Notes: generated by a model from the letters alone, not told the origin. A stretch of 64,000 nucleotides of DNA from Pseudoxanthobacter soli DSM 19599 (GCF_900148505.1 NZ_FRXO01000011.1:62001-126000); one strand, 5' to 3'. Counted from the stretch's first letter, positions 45,101 through 53,329 are shown. Numbers and translations: made by a program.

Positions 45101-45661
45101 GGCGGTGAGCGCGGCGGCGAGGCCCGTCGGGCCGGCGCCGATGACGAGCAGGTCGCAATGCGCCCACGTCTTCTCGTAGCGGTCGGGGTCCGGATCGATG
45201 CCCGCCCGGCCGAGGCCGGCGGCGCGGCGGATCAGCGGCTCGTAGAGCTTCTCCCAGAACCCCGCCGGCCACATGAAGGTCTTGTAGTAGAACCCGGCCG
45301 AGAGGAACGGCGCGACGAGCCCGCTCGCCGCGCCGAGGTCGAAGCCGAGCGACGGCCAGCGGTTCTGGCTTTCGGCGACGAGCCCGTCGGTGAGTTCCAC
45401 CATGGTCGCGCGGGTGTTCGGCGCGCGGCGCCCGCCGCTGCCGACGGTGACGAGCGCATTCGGCTCGGCCGCTCCGGCGGTGTAGACGCCGCGCGGACGG
45501 TGATATTTGAACGAGCGCCCCATCAGCACCCGCCCGCCGGCGAGCAGCGCCGAAGCCAGCGTGTCGCCGGGATGGCCGGACAGCGCCTCGCCGTCGAAGC
45601 GGAAGGCGAGGGTGCGGCCGCGGTCGATCCGGCCGCCGTTGGGCAGGCGGAAGGAGGTCAT
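42137..45661 (-). CDS. soxA: Sarcosine oxidase / N-methylglutamate dehydrogenase alpha subunit fused to gamma subunit
   Basis: A 1174-residue protein, about 180 longer than usual alpha subunits. An N-terminal module similar to a 2Fe-2S-like fold (SGHPGDTLASALLAGG) is followed by a dinucleotide fold with GAGPTG at 175-180, then ATDQGKLSNLNAIG, then a GcvT-type folate-binding domain. Residues from about 1004 to the end match a stand-alone SoxG/gamma subunit (LSLSGPMAEAVLARG, GRCGQTL, VLRSYAGSLWRAL). The ATG at 45661 overlaps the soxD stop (ATGA). The enzyme demethylates an N-methyl amino acid and passes the methyl to tetrahydrofolate. The downstream mgs-like genes make N-methylglutamate (MgdC plus MgdD) the likelier substrate than sarcosine. 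Confidence 0.9.
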   Translation of the reverse strand: MTSFRLPNGGRIDRGRTLAFRFDGEALSGHPGDTLASALLAGGRVLMGRSFKYHRPRGVYTAGAAEPNALVTVGSGGRRAPNTRATMVELTDGLVAESQNRWPSLGFDLGAASGLVAPFLSAGFYYKTFMWPAGFWEKLYEPLIRRAAGLGRAGIDPDPDRYEKTWAHCDLLVIGAGPTGLAAALTAGRAGANVIVMDEGSEPGGSLLAESATVGDLAADRFLAGTLAELDGLDNVRVLPRTTVFGWYDDMVFGAVERIGAPEGASPTAPAERLWRVAARRAVLATGAEERPLVFGGNDRPGVMQAGAAIGYARRYGVAVGRRVAVFANGDAGARAAADLAAAGIDVVALIDSRAESRTASLPGVERCLAGAVVTGTFGRKGLTGLAIRDGSRTERIAVDALAVSGGFSPRIHLACHRGAKPRWSEDHGAFLAPADLGGLRPAGAAAGETTLAACLADGAAAAVALLADLGRTAAPAAFPVIGGDWSPAPARPLWQVPGAQGKAFVDFQNDVHTGDLALAVREGYGHVELAKRYTTNGMATDQGKLSNLNAIGILAQARGVSPAEVGTTTFRPFYTPVSFGALAGPARGPQFQPVRRSPLHGWAERHGALFVEAGLWYRSAYFPRPGETEWRESVDREALAVRRDAGLCDVSTLGKIEIAGPDAALLLDRVYCNAFASLPVGKARYGLMLREDGFVYDDGTTSRFGDGHFFMTTTTAQAAGVLAHLEFAAQVLWPDLDVRIASVTDQWAQMAIAGPKSRAILQAAVDEDISEGAMPALGAQEVTLFGGRIAARLFRISFSGELAYELAVPAGDGAAVAEALMQIGAPHGLTPYGTEAMGVLRIEKGHVTHAEINGTVTPQDLGLGRMVSKTKPDFIGKAMLVREGLQAADRPALVGVRPLDAGAAFKAGAHILPKGAAPSLESDLGYVTSSCFSPHIGTTIGLALVSGGRERHGEEVVVWNALAGSFVPAVLTEPVFVNSGGDELDRPASLVAPVDTGEMGREPALPASPLGDPGTVVLTALPDGHVLQILAPPAMDAGGLAPRLAAAGNRSPHAVRGLAPGQWLVVGDAPLSAEEVRAKASALADVATVLDQSHGRVRLSLSGPMAEAVLARGSGLDVSRASFPVGRCGQTLFGAIGIHLTRVGTEAFEIMVLRSYAGSLWRALAPLVEAPAG

Positions 45662-45930
45662 GGCCGCGCCTCCGTTCCGAGCGCGGCGTCGCGGACGGAC
45701 AGGGTCTCGTGCGTCGCGGTGTTCCGCGTCACCTCCAGCCAGCGGCGGCATCCGCCGGTGTGCTGCCAGTGCTCGCGGTGCGGTCCGCGCGGGTTTTCGC
45801 GCAGATAGACATAGGCGAACCAATCATCCCATGAATCATCCGGCATCGGCCGCTGCATGGCGGCACCGCGAACGGTGAACTCCTCCCGCGGGCGCGGGCC
45901 GCAATGCGGGCAGTGGATCAGGCTCGCCAT
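45658..45930 (-). CDS. soxD: Sarcosine oxidase / N-methylglutamate dehydrogenase delta subunit
   Basis: A 90-residue zinc-binding delta subunit. CPHCG near the N-terminus, the conserved DDWFAYVYLRENPRG and HWQHTGGCRRW, then VTRNTATHE, are the family pattern; two N-terminal cysteines with a later His/Cys hold zinc. Its TGA overlaps the alpha ATG by four bases and it lies 73 bases after the beta gene, so B-D-A is one operon. In the N-methylglutamate pathway the equivalent is MgdB. Confidence 0.93.
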   Translation of the reverse strand: MASLIHCPHCGPRPREEFTVRGAAMQRPMPDDSWDDWFAYVYLRENPRGPHREHWQHTGGCRRWLEVTRNTATHETLSVRDAALGTEARP

Positions 45931-46003
45931 CGTCGTCGTCCCCGGAAGATCGGCATCGTCACGGTGCGGGTCGGGTGAGTGTCGGTCGTTTCAGTGCAGG
46001 TTC

Positions 46004-47254
46004 TCAGTGCAGGTTCGGCTGGGCGCCGGCACCCTTCTCGTCGATCAGCGCGCCGCGCGCGAAGCGGTCGAGGCGGAACGCGCGCGCGGTCTCATGCGGC
46101 TCGCCGCGCGCGATCAGGTGGGCGAAGCACAGTCCGGAGGCCGGCGTCGCCTTGAAGCCGCCATAGCACCAGCCGGCATTGAGATAGAGATTGTCGAGCG
46201 GCGTGCGGTCGATGATCGGCGAGCCGTCCATCGACATATCCATGATGCCGCCCCAGGACCGGAGGATGCGCAGCCGCGACAGCGCCGGGATCATGGCAAC
46301 GCCGGCCTCGGCGACGTGCTCGACGAGCGCGAGGTTGCCGCGCTGGGCATAGGAATTGTAGCCGTCGATATCGCCGCCGAACACGAGCCCGCCCTTGTCG
46401 GATTGCGAGACGTAGAAGTGCCCGGCCCCGAAGGTGATGACCGTGTCGATCATCGGCTTCAGTCCCTCGGAGACGAACGCCTGCAGCACATGGCTTTCGA
46501 TCGGCAGCGTCAGCCCGGCCATTCCGGCGGTCTGGCTCGAATTGCCGGCGGTGGCGAGCGCCAGTTTGCCCGCGCCGATGAAGCCGCGTGTCGTCTCCAC
46601 CCCGGTGACGCGGCCGCCTTCCCGGCGGATGCCGGTGACCTCGCAGTGCGGGATGATGTCGACACCGCGCGCCGAGGCACCGCGCGCGTAGCCCCACGCC
46701 ACGGCATCGTGGCGCACGGTGCCGCCGCGCGGCTGCAGCAGGCCGCCCTTGATGGGGAAGCGGGCATTGTCGAAATCGAGGAACGGCAGCCGTTCCCGCA
46801 CGGCCTCGCGGTCGAGCAGTTCGGCATCGACGCCATGCAGGCGCATGGCGTTGCCGCGGCGGGTGTAGGCGTCGCGCTGGGCGTCGGAATGGAACAGGTT
46901 CAGCACACCGCGCTGCGAGACCATGGCGTTGAAGTTGAAGTCCCGCTCCAGCCCCTCCCACAGCTTCATCGAAAGCTCGTAGAACGGATTGTTGCCGGCG
47001 AGCAGGTAGTTCGAGCGGATGATGGTGGTGTTGCGCCCTATATTGCCGCTGCCGAGCCAGCCCTTCTCCAGCACCGCCACGTTGGCGACGCCGTATTCCT
47101 TCGCGAGATAATAGGCCGTGGCGAGGCCGTGCCCGCCGCCGCCCACGATCACCACGTCGTAGCGGGGTTTCGGCGCGGGCGTGCGCCAGGCCGGTTTCCA
47201 GCCGCGGTTGCCGGAAAGGCCGTTCAGCAACAGGGACAGGGCAGAATAACGCAT
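46004..47254 (-). CDS. soxB: Sarcosine oxidase / N-methylglutamate dehydrogenase beta subunit
   Basis: A 416-residue FAD-dependent oxidoreductase (DAO family) carrying the amine-oxidising site. The dinucleotide motif VVIVGGGGHGLATAYYLA is at about 34-51, followed by GWLGSGNIGRNTTIIRSNY, a signature of heterotetrameric sarcosine oxidase beta. GWCYGGFKATPASG near the C-terminus is also typical. The ATG at 47254 begins MRYSALSLLLNGLSG, as in homologues. It is first in the B-D-A(G) operon and diverges from a GlxA/GbdR-like activator. MgdA is the equivalent in the N-methylglutamate pathway. Confidence 0.94.
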   Translation of the reverse strand: MRYSALSLLLNGLSGNRGWKPAWRTPAPKPRYDVVIVGGGGHGLATAYYLAKEYGVANVAVLEKGWLGSGNIGRNTTIIRSNYLLAGNNPFYELSMKLWEGLERDFNFNAMVSQRGVLNLFHSDAQRDAYTRRGNAMRLHGVDAELLDREAVRERLPFLDFDNARFPIKGGLLQPRGGTVRHDAVAWGYARGASARGVDIIPHCEVTGIRREGGRVTGVETTRGFIGAGKLALATAGNSSQTAGMAGLTLPIESHVLQAFVSEGLKPMIDTVITFGAGHFYVSQSDKGGLVFGGDIDGYNSYAQRGNLALVEHVAEAGVAMIPALSRLRILRSWGGIMDMSMDGSPIIDRTPLDNLYLNAGWCYGGFKATPASGLCFAHLIARGEPHETARAFRLDRFARGALIDEKGAGAQPNLH

Positions 47255-47369
47255 TGCGGCTCCGCCGGTTGGGGTGGGCCATCATCGCGCGGACGGTCGT
47301 CGCTGGCTTGCAGGAAAGAGACGCTTCGCGATAGTTTCGAGACATCTCCTCGGGAAAGCTGCCTCCGCC

Positions 47370-48404
47370 ATGGCTCGTTCGGATTCTCCGGCCGCTGGTG
47401 CCCGTCCTTCGCTGCCGAACGGCGCCGCCACCGGGCCGGTGCAGCGCATCGGCTTCATCCTGCTGCCGGGCTTCGCGCTGATGTCCTATGCGGCGGCGAC
47501 GGAGCCGCTTCGGGCGGCCAACATCCTCGCCGGCCGGCCGTTGTTCGAGGTCGCAGCGTTCGGCGAGGCGGGCGGCCCGGTCGCAAGCTCCGGCGGCGCG
47601 ACGGTGCCGGTGCATCCGCTGCCGGGGCGCGAGGCCGGTCTCGATATCGCCTTCGTCTGCGCCGGCGGCTCGCCGGCTGCATGGCACCGGCCGGCGGTCC
47701 ACGCCGCGCTGCGGCAGCTTGCGAGCGAGGGCGTGCGGATCGGCGGCATCTCCGGCGGCCCCTATGTGCTGGCGGCGGCGGGGCTGTTGCGCGAGCGGCG
47801 CTTCACCGTTCATTGGGAGCACGCGCCGGCCCTGCGCGAAGCCTTCCCGGCGCTCGTGCCGGAACAAGCCCGCTTTGTGATCGACCGCGACCGGTTGACC
47901 TGCGGCGGCGGCGTGGCGCCGCTCGACATGATGCACGCCCTGATTGCGGCGCGGATGGGAGAGGGCTTCGCGCGCCGCGTGTCGGACTGGTATCTCCACA
48001 CCGAGGTTGCGGGCGCGGCCGGTCCGCAACGCGCCTCGCTGTGCGAACGCTACGGCGTCAGCCATCCCGGCCTCGTCGCGGTGCTGGAGAAGATGGAGGC
48101 GAGCATCGCGGTGCCGCTGCCGAGGGCGGCGATGGCACGCCTCGCCGGGGTAAGCCCGCGCCAGCTCGACCGGTTGTTCGCGCGCCACCTCGGCGCGGGG
48201 GCCGCGGAAATCCACCGCCGGCTGCGGCTGGAACATGCCGGCCGGCTGCTCAGGGAAAGCCCGCTCTCGGTCGCCGAAATCGCCTTCGCTGTCGGCTTCT
48301 CCAGCCCCGGCCATTTCGCCCGGTGTTTCCGCAGCGCTTTCGGCCAGTCGCCCGCGATGGCCCGGGGCGCCCGTCCCGCCGTGCCACCGGACGCGCCTGC
48401 CTGA
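47370..48404 (+). CDS. GlxA-family transcriptional regulator (DJ-1/PfpI plus AraC HTH)
   Basis: A 344-residue protein. Residues about 20-190 form a DJ-1/PfpI-type domain (IGFILLPGFALMSYAAATEPLRAAN), and the last 95 residues are an AraC helix-turn-helix (MARLAGVSPRQLDRLFARHLG ... VAEIAFAVGFSSPGHFARCFR). The ATG at 47370 is favoured over a longer frame. The architecture is that of GlxA, GbdR and ArgR-like activators, and GbdR of Pseudomonas controls sarcosine and dimethylglycine oxidation. Lying between the divergent dehydrogenase operon and the synthase genes, it probably activates both in response to a methylated amine. Confidence 0.92.
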   Translation: MARSDSPAAGARPSLPNGAATGPVQRIGFILLPGFALMSYAAATEPLRAANILAGRPLFEVAAFGEAGGPVASSGGATVPVHPLPGREAGLDIAFVCAGGSPAAWHRPAVHAALRQLASEGVRIGGISGGPYVLAAAGLLRERRFTVHWEHAPALREAFPALVPEQARFVIDRDRLTCGGGVAPLDMMHALIAARMGEGFARRVSDWYLHTEVAGAAGPQRASLCERYGVSHPGLVAVLEKMEASIAVPLPRAAMARLAGVSPRQLDRLFARHLGAGAAEIHRRLRLEHAGRLLRESPLSVAEIAFAVGFSSPGHFARCFRSAFGQSPAMARGARPAVPPDAPA

Positions 48405-48513
48405 GGCGGGCAAAATTATTCTTTCAGTGAAAATTATATTCGCCTGAAGGCTTGCGGCGTTGCCGGAATTTTGGCATCCCTCGTGAAGGGATGCGAGGCC
48501 GGAGGAAGGCGCC
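48405..48513 (+). promoter_or_regulatory. AT-rich promoter region of the amidotransferase operon
   Basis: Directly repeated AAAATTAT words at 48412-48419 and 48430-48437, 18 bases apart, stand out in otherwise GC-rich DNA. They lie immediately after the regulator stop and about 80 bases before the amidotransferase start, so they may be part of its promoter or a binding site of the regulator. GGAGGAAGG precedes the next start. Confidence 0.35.
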
Positions 48514-49422
48514 ATGTGCGGCATTGTCGGGTTGTTCCTGAAGGACAGGACGTTGGAGCCTGAACTCGGCGCGCTGCTCTCGGCGATGCTCGTTACCATG
48601 ACCGACCGGGGACCGGACTCCGCCGGCATCGCGATCTACGGTGCGGGCACGGATGGCGCGGTGAAGATCACGGTCCAGTCGCCGCAGCCCGAAGCGGACT
48701 TCCCGGGCCTTGAGGCGGCGCTCGCGCCGGCGTCCGAGGGCACCGCGAGGGTCGCGATCAAGAGCACCCACGCCGTCATCACCGTTCCCGCTGCTCATGC
48801 GGAAGCCGTCCGCGCGGCGCTTGGCACGGTCGCCCCGGCGATCCGCGTGATGGGCGTCGGGGAGAATGTCGAGATCTACAAGGAAGTCGGCCTGCCCCGG
48901 GATGTGCTCGCCCGCTTCGGCATCGCGGCGATGGCCGGCACCCACGGCATCGGTCACACCCGAATGGCGACGGAATCCGCGGTGACGACGCTCGGCGCCC
49001 ACCCGTTCTCGACCGGGCCGGACCAGTGCCTCGTGCACAACGGCTCGCTGTCGAACCACAACAACCTGCGCCGCGAACTCACGCGGGAAGGCATGCGCTT
49101 CGAGACGGAGAACGATTCCGAGGTCGCCGCCGCCTATCTCACGGCCGAGATGGCCTCGGGCAAGAATCTCGGCGAGGCGCTGGAGGGCGCCCTCGGCGAT
49201 CTCGATGGCTTCTACACTTTCGTGGTCGGCACCCGCTCCGGCTTCGGCGTGCTGCGCGATCCGATCGCCTGCAAGCCGGCGGTGATGGCCGAGACCGACC
49301 GCTATGTCGCATTCGGCTCCGAGTATCGCGCACTCGTCGGTCTGCCCGGCATAGAGACCGCGCGGATCTGGGAGCCTGAGCCGGCAACCGTCTATTTCTG
49401 GGACCACCGCACGGCCGCTTGA
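48514..49422 (+). CDS. glxB: Class II glutamine amidotransferase, N-methylglutamate synthase subunit A type (GlxB-like)
   Basis: A 302-residue Ntn-type glutamine amidotransferase. Cys2 follows the start Met (MCGIVGLF), the mature nucleophile of the class. TDRGPDSAGIAIYG, GIGHTRMATES and FSTGPDQCLVHNGSLSNHNN are the glutaminase motifs. It resembles the N-terminal domain of GltB as a separate subunit, as in GlxB and MgsA. It releases or transfers ammonia from glutamine. It starts an operon continuing with a GXGXG protein and a GltB-like FMN protein, the MgsABC arrangement. Confidence 0.92.
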   Translation: MCGIVGLFLKDRTLEPELGALLSAMLVTMTDRGPDSAGIAIYGAGTDGAVKITVQSPQPEADFPGLEAALAPASEGTARVAIKSTHAVITVPAAHAEAVRAALGTVAPAIRVMGVGENVEIYKEVGLPRDVLARFGIAAMAGTHGIGHTRMATESAVTTLGAHPFSTGPDQCLVHNGSLSNHNNLRRELTREGMRFETENDSEVAAAYLTAEMASGKNLGEALEGALGDLDGFYTFVVGTRSGFGVLRDPIACKPAVMAETDRYVAFGSEYRALVGLPGIETARIWEPEPATVYFWDHRTAA

Positions 49423-49499
49423 TCCCGCGTCCGCGTTCCCGCGAGCCCGCCCGCCTTTCGCCCGCGCTCCGCTTCCTCCGGCCCTTTCAGAGCATCGCC

Positions 49500-50183
49500 A
49501 TGCCCGTCTTCGATCTCTCGGTCACGCCGCTTCGCGACCTCAACAGCGCGCTCCATGGCCTCAATGACGGGGCCAACGACACCGTGTTCGAGGTGACGAA
49601 CCCGCGCGGCCATCACGCCGTGGCGGTGGGCATCAATGCGCCGGTGACGGTGAAGGTTCACGGCTCGGTCGGCTACTATTGCGCCGGCATGAACGACGGC
49701 GGCAACGTCACGGTCCACGGGTCGGCGGGGCCCGGCGTGGCGGAGAACATGATGTCCGGCACCGTCGTCATCGAGGGCGATGCCTCGCAATATGCCGGCG
49801 CGACCGGACGCGGCGGCCTGCTCGTCGTCAAGGGCAACGCCGCCTCACGCTGCGGCATCTCGATGAAGGGCATCGACATCGTCGTGCACGGCTCCATCGG
49901 CCACATGTCGGCGTTCATGGCGCAGGCGGGCAACCTCGTCGTGCTGGGCGATGCCGGCGAGGCGCTGGGCGACAGCCTCTACGAGGCGCGCCTGTTCGTG
50001 CGCGGCAGCGTCAAGAGCCTCGGGGCCGATTGCATCGAGAAGGAGATGCGGCCTGAGCACCTCGCGCTCCTCGCCGACCTGCTCGCCCGGGCGGGCGCTG
50101 ATGCCGATCCGGCGTCCTTCCGCCGCTACGGCTCGGCGCGGCGGCTCTACACCTTCCACATCGACAACGCGGATGCGTACTGA
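49500..50183 (+). CDS. glxC: GXGXG domain protein, N-methylglutamate synthase subunit B type (GlxC-like)
   Basis: A 227-residue right-handed beta-helix protein equivalent to the C-terminal GXGXG domain of glutamate synthase. Repeats such as VHGSVGYYCAGMNDGG, VHGSAGPG, VIEGDASQYAGATGRGG and VHGSIGHMSAF are regularly spaced. The ATG at 49500 is chosen by family; only a weak ribosome site precedes it, so coupling to the upstream gene is likely. A palindromic repeat follows within the operon, two bases after the stop. Confidence 0.88.
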   Translation: MPVFDLSVTPLRDLNSALHGLNDGANDTVFEVTNPRGHHAVAVGINAPVTVKVHGSVGYYCAGMNDGGNVTVHGSAGPGVAENMMSGTVVIEGDASQYAGATGRGGLLVVKGNAASRCGISMKGIDIVVHGSIGHMSAFMAQAGNLVVLGDAGEALGDSLYEARLFVRGSVKSLGADCIEKEMRPEHLALLADLLARAGADADPASFRRYGSARRLYTFHIDNADAY

Positions 50184-50184
50184 G

Positions 50185-50296
50185 CATGACCCGTTCAGAT
50201 CGAACCGGTCTGAGCGACAAGGATATGCGCAAGCTTTTGAATCTGGAGCGATTTCTTCTCGATCGGATGACACTGTCCGATCGGAAGGCGCTCTAA
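50185..50296. repeat. Third copy of the dispersed palindromic intergenic repeat
   Basis: This 112-base element matches the copy at 7932-8042 along its whole length, with the same GTTCAGATCG-type stem (right arm altered), GACAAGGATATG, TTGAATCTGGAGCG and a diverged second stem, ending GCGCTCTAA. It fills almost all of the gap between the GXGXG gene and the GltB-like gene, so it will be transcribed within the operon. Confidence 0.75.
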
Positions 50297-50312
50297 GCGA
50301 GGATCGCGGTCC

Positions 50313-51641
50313 ATGAGCTACCACAACCCGCAGACGCCGCCGCGCAAGTCGGCCACCTTCGACGACCACACGCTCGCGGAAATCCGGCGTGCCGCGGCGA
50401 CCGGCATCTACGACATCCGTGGCGGCGGCACCAAGCGCAAGCTGCCGCATTTCGACGACCTGCTGTTTCTCGGGGCTTCGATCTCGCGCTATCCGCTCGA
50501 AGGCTATCGCGAGCGCTGCGACACCTCGGTCACGCTCGGCACGCGCTTCGCGAAAAAGCCGATCCATCTGAAGATCCCGATCACCATCGCGGGCATGAGT
50601 TTCGGCGCGCTTTCGGCGCAGGCCAAGGAAGCGCTCGGCCGCGGGGCGACGCTCTCCGGCACGTCGACCACCACCGGCGACGGCGGCATGACCGACGAGG
50701 AGCGCGGGCACTCCGATATCCTCGTCTACCAGTACCTGCCCTCGCGCTACGGCATGAACCCGAAGGACCTGCGCCGCGCCGACGCCATCGAGGTGGTGGT
50801 GGGGCAGGGCGCCAAGCCGGGCGGCGGGGGCATGCTGCTCGGGCAGAAGATTTCCGATCGCGTCGCGGAGATGCGCATCCTGCCGAAGGGCATCGACCAG
50901 CGCTCCGCCTGCCGTCATCCGGACTGGACCGGCCCGGACGATCTTGAGATCAAGATCCTCGAACTGCGCGAAATCACCGACTGGGAGAAGCCGATCTATG
51001 TGAAGGTCGGCGGCGCGCGGCCCTATTACGACACCGCGCTCGCGGTGAAGGCGGGCGCGGACGTGGTGGTGCTCGATGGCATGCAGGGGGGCACCGCGGC
51101 CACGCAGGATGTATTCATCGAGCATGTCGGCCAGCCGACGCTCGCCTGCATCCGCCCCGCCGTGCAGGCGCTGCAGGACCTCGGCCTCCACCGCAAGGTC
51201 CAGCTCATCGTGTCCGGCGGCATCCGCAACGGCGCCGACGTGGCGAAGGCGATGGCGCTCGGTGCCGACGCCGTCTCCATCGGAACGGCCGCGCTCGTCG
51301 CGATCGGCGACAACGATCCGAAATGGGAGGCCGAATACCAGGCGCTGGGATCGACGGCCGGGGCCTACGACGACTGGCACGAGGGACGCGATCCGGCGGG
51401 CATCACCACGCAGGACCCGGCGCTCGCGAGCCGCCTCGATCCCGTCGCCGCCGGCCGCCGGCTCGCCAACTACCTCAAGGTGATGACGCTGGAGGCCCAG
51501 ACCATCGCGCGGGCCTGCGGCCACAACAGCCTGCACAATCTGGAACCGGAGGACCTCTGCGCGTTGACCATGGAGGCCGCGGCCATGGCGCGGGTGCCGC
51601 TCGCCGGCACCGACTGGTATCCCGGCAAGAGCGGGTTCTGA
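50313..51641 (+). CDS. glxD: Glutamate synthase-like FMN protein, N-methylglutamate synthase subunit C type (GlxD-like)
   Basis: A 442-residue protein matching the FMN-binding synthase domain of GltB. Visible blocks are ITIAGMSFGALSAQAKEALGRGA, GDGGMTDEER, GQGAKPGGGGMLLG, DGMQGGTAATQ and LIVSGGIRNGADVAKAMALGADAVSIGTAALVA, the last being the phosphate-binding site for FMN. It would combine an amine with a 2-oxo acid; in the N-methylglutamate pathway it makes N-methylglutamate from gamma-glutamylmethylamide or methylamine and glutamate. Third gene of the operon, after the repeat element. Confidence 0.92.
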   Translation: MSYHNPQTPPRKSATFDDHTLAEIRRAAATGIYDIRGGGTKRKLPHFDDLLFLGASISRYPLEGYRERCDTSVTLGTRFAKKPIHLKIPITIAGMSFGALSAQAKEALGRGATLSGTSTTTGDGGMTDEERGHSDILVYQYLPSRYGMNPKDLRRADAIEVVVGQGAKPGGGGMLLGQKISDRVAEMRILPKGIDQRSACRHPDWTGPDDLEIKILELREITDWEKPIYVKVGGARPYYDTALAVKAGADVVVLDGMQGGTAATQDVFIEHVGQPTLACIRPAVQALQDLGLHRKVQLIVSGGIRNGADVAKAMALGADAVSIGTAALVAIGDNDPKWEAEYQALGSTAGAYDDWHEGRDPAGITTQDPALASRLDPVAAGRRLANYLKVMTLEAQTIARACGHNSLHNLEPEDLCALTMEAAAMARVPLAGTDWYPGKSGF

Positions 51642-51843
51642 CGGGCCGGACCGGTGCCCCGGGAGAGGGCGCCGGCCGGGTCCGCGATAACGGTTCGCTT
51701 CTTCGAGCGCGGCGGCAGACTGCGCGGAAGACGGCGGTACGGGGACTTTTCGGCGTGAAGACCGGGCGCCCCAAACCGATCAGGAGACAACGATAAGCCT
51801 TCCACCGCCTGTCCGTGACGCCGCCATTCGAGGGGAATGCGCC

Positions 51844-53151
51844 GTGACCACCGATCTTTCGACCTATGCCGCCGAGCGCGGCATCCGCTATTTCATGATC
51901 AGCTACACCGACCTGTTCGGCGGCCAGCGCGCCAAGCTCGTGCCGGCGGCGGCGATCGCCGACATGCAGCGCGAGGGAGCCGGGTTCGCCGGTTTCGCCA
52001 CTTGGCTGGATCTCAGCCCGGCCCATCCCGACCTGTTCGCGATGCCCGATCCGGCCTCGGTGATCCAGTTGCCGTGGAAGCCCGACGTCGCCTGGGTCGC
52101 GGCCGACTGCTTCATGGAGGGCGAGCCGGTCGCCCAGGCGCCACGAGTGGTGCTGAAGCGTCTTGTTGCCGAGGCGGCATCGGCGGGACTGCGGGTGAAG
52201 ACCGGTGTAGAGGCGGAGTTCTTCCTCATCCTGCCCGACGGCTCGGCGATCTCCGACGGCTTCGATACCGCCGAGAAGCCCTGCTACGACCAGCAGGCGG
52301 TGATGCGGCGCTTCGACGTGATCGCCGAGATCTGCGATGCCATGCTCGCGCTCGGCTGGAAGCCCTATCAGAACGATCACGAGGACGCGAACGGCCAGTT
52401 CGAGATGAACTGGGAGTTCGACGACGCGCTGGCGACGGCCGACAAGCACTCGTTCTTCAAGTTCATGGTCAAGTCGGTCGCCGAGAAGCACGGGCTGCGC
52501 GCGACCTTCATGCCGAAGCCGTTCAAGGGGCTGACCGGCAACGGCTGCCACACCCACGTGTCGGTCTGGAACGGCGACGGCACCGCCAACGCCTTCGCCG
52601 ATCCCTCGATGCCGTTCGGCCTTTCGGCCAAGGGGCGCGCCTTCCTCGGCGGCATCATGGCCCATGCGACCGCGCTCGCCGCCATCACCAACCCGACGGT
52701 GAACTCCTACAAGCGCATAAACGCGCCCCGGACGCTCTCCGGTGCAACATGGGCGCCCAATAGCGTGACCTGGACGGGCAATAACCGAACACACATGGTG
52801 CGTGTGCCGGGCCCCGGGCGGTTCGAACTGCGGCTGCCGGACGGCGCGGCGAACCCGTACCTTCTGCAGGCGGCCATCATCGCCGCCGGCCTCGACGGGC
52901 TCGCGACCGATGCCGATCCCGGCCCGCACCACGACATCGACATGTACCGCGACGGCCACCTCGTCACAGACGCGCCGAAGCTGCCGCTGAACCTGCTCGA
53001 TGCCCTGCGCGCGTTCGAGGCCGACACGCGCCTGACGGCAGCGATGGGTGCGGCGTTCTCCTCCGCCTACCTGAAACTCAGGCATGACGACTGGGACGCC
53101 TATTGCGGCCACTTCACCGCCTGGGAGCGCGACACGACCCTGGACATCTGA
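51844..53151 (+). CDS. glnT: Type III glutamine synthetase / gamma-glutamylmethylamide synthetase
   Basis: A 435-residue glutamine synthetase-fold ligase of the GlnT/GmaS group. The N-terminal beta-grasp is short (ISYTDLFGGQRAKLVP), then VEAEFFL, NDHEDANGQFEMNW and GNGCHTHVSVW give metal, glutamate and ATP sites. A GTG at 51844 with GAGGGGAA upstream is the start; the nearby ATG is out of frame. It would make gamma-glutamylmethylamide from glutamate, methylamine and ATP, the entry step of the N-methylglutamate pathway. A 200-base spacer separates it from the GltB-like gene. Confidence 0.9.
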   Translation: MTTDLSTYAAERGIRYFMISYTDLFGGQRAKLVPAAAIADMQREGAGFAGFATWLDLSPAHPDLFAMPDPASVIQLPWKPDVAWVAADCFMEGEPVAQAPRVVLKRLVAEAASAGLRVKTGVEAEFFLILPDGSAISDGFDTAEKPCYDQQAVMRRFDVIAEICDAMLALGWKPYQNDHEDANGQFEMNWEFDDALATADKHSFFKFMVKSVAEKHGLRATFMPKPFKGLTGNGCHTHVSVWNGDGTANAFADPSMPFGLSAKGRAFLGGIMAHATALAAITNPTVNSYKRINAPRTLSGATWAPNSVTWTGNNRTHMVRVPGPGRFELRLPDGAANPYLLQAAIIAAGLDGLATDADPGPHHDIDMYRDGHLVTDAPKLPLNLLDALRAFEADTRLTAAMGAAFSSAYLKLRHDDWDAYCGHFTAWERDTTLDI

Positions 53152-53329
53152 CGGCATCTGCCGGACGGCGGAGGCGCAGCCGACGTCCCGCGTCCGGTGG
53201 CCTTGCGAGAGGCCAAGCAGCAAGCGCTGACATGTCGCGCCGAAAGACAGTGGCTGCGGCTTCGTGTGTTCGCAAAAGGACACACATGTGGCGAAAGTTG
53301 ATTTCCTCCCTGCGGCAATCGTCACAACG

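Noticed and set aside
42377-45808. Plus-strand open frame of 1143 residues opposite the alpha subunit
   Set aside because: Arg/Ala/Gly-rich antisense frame without any motif; the minus frame is a clear SoxA homologue.
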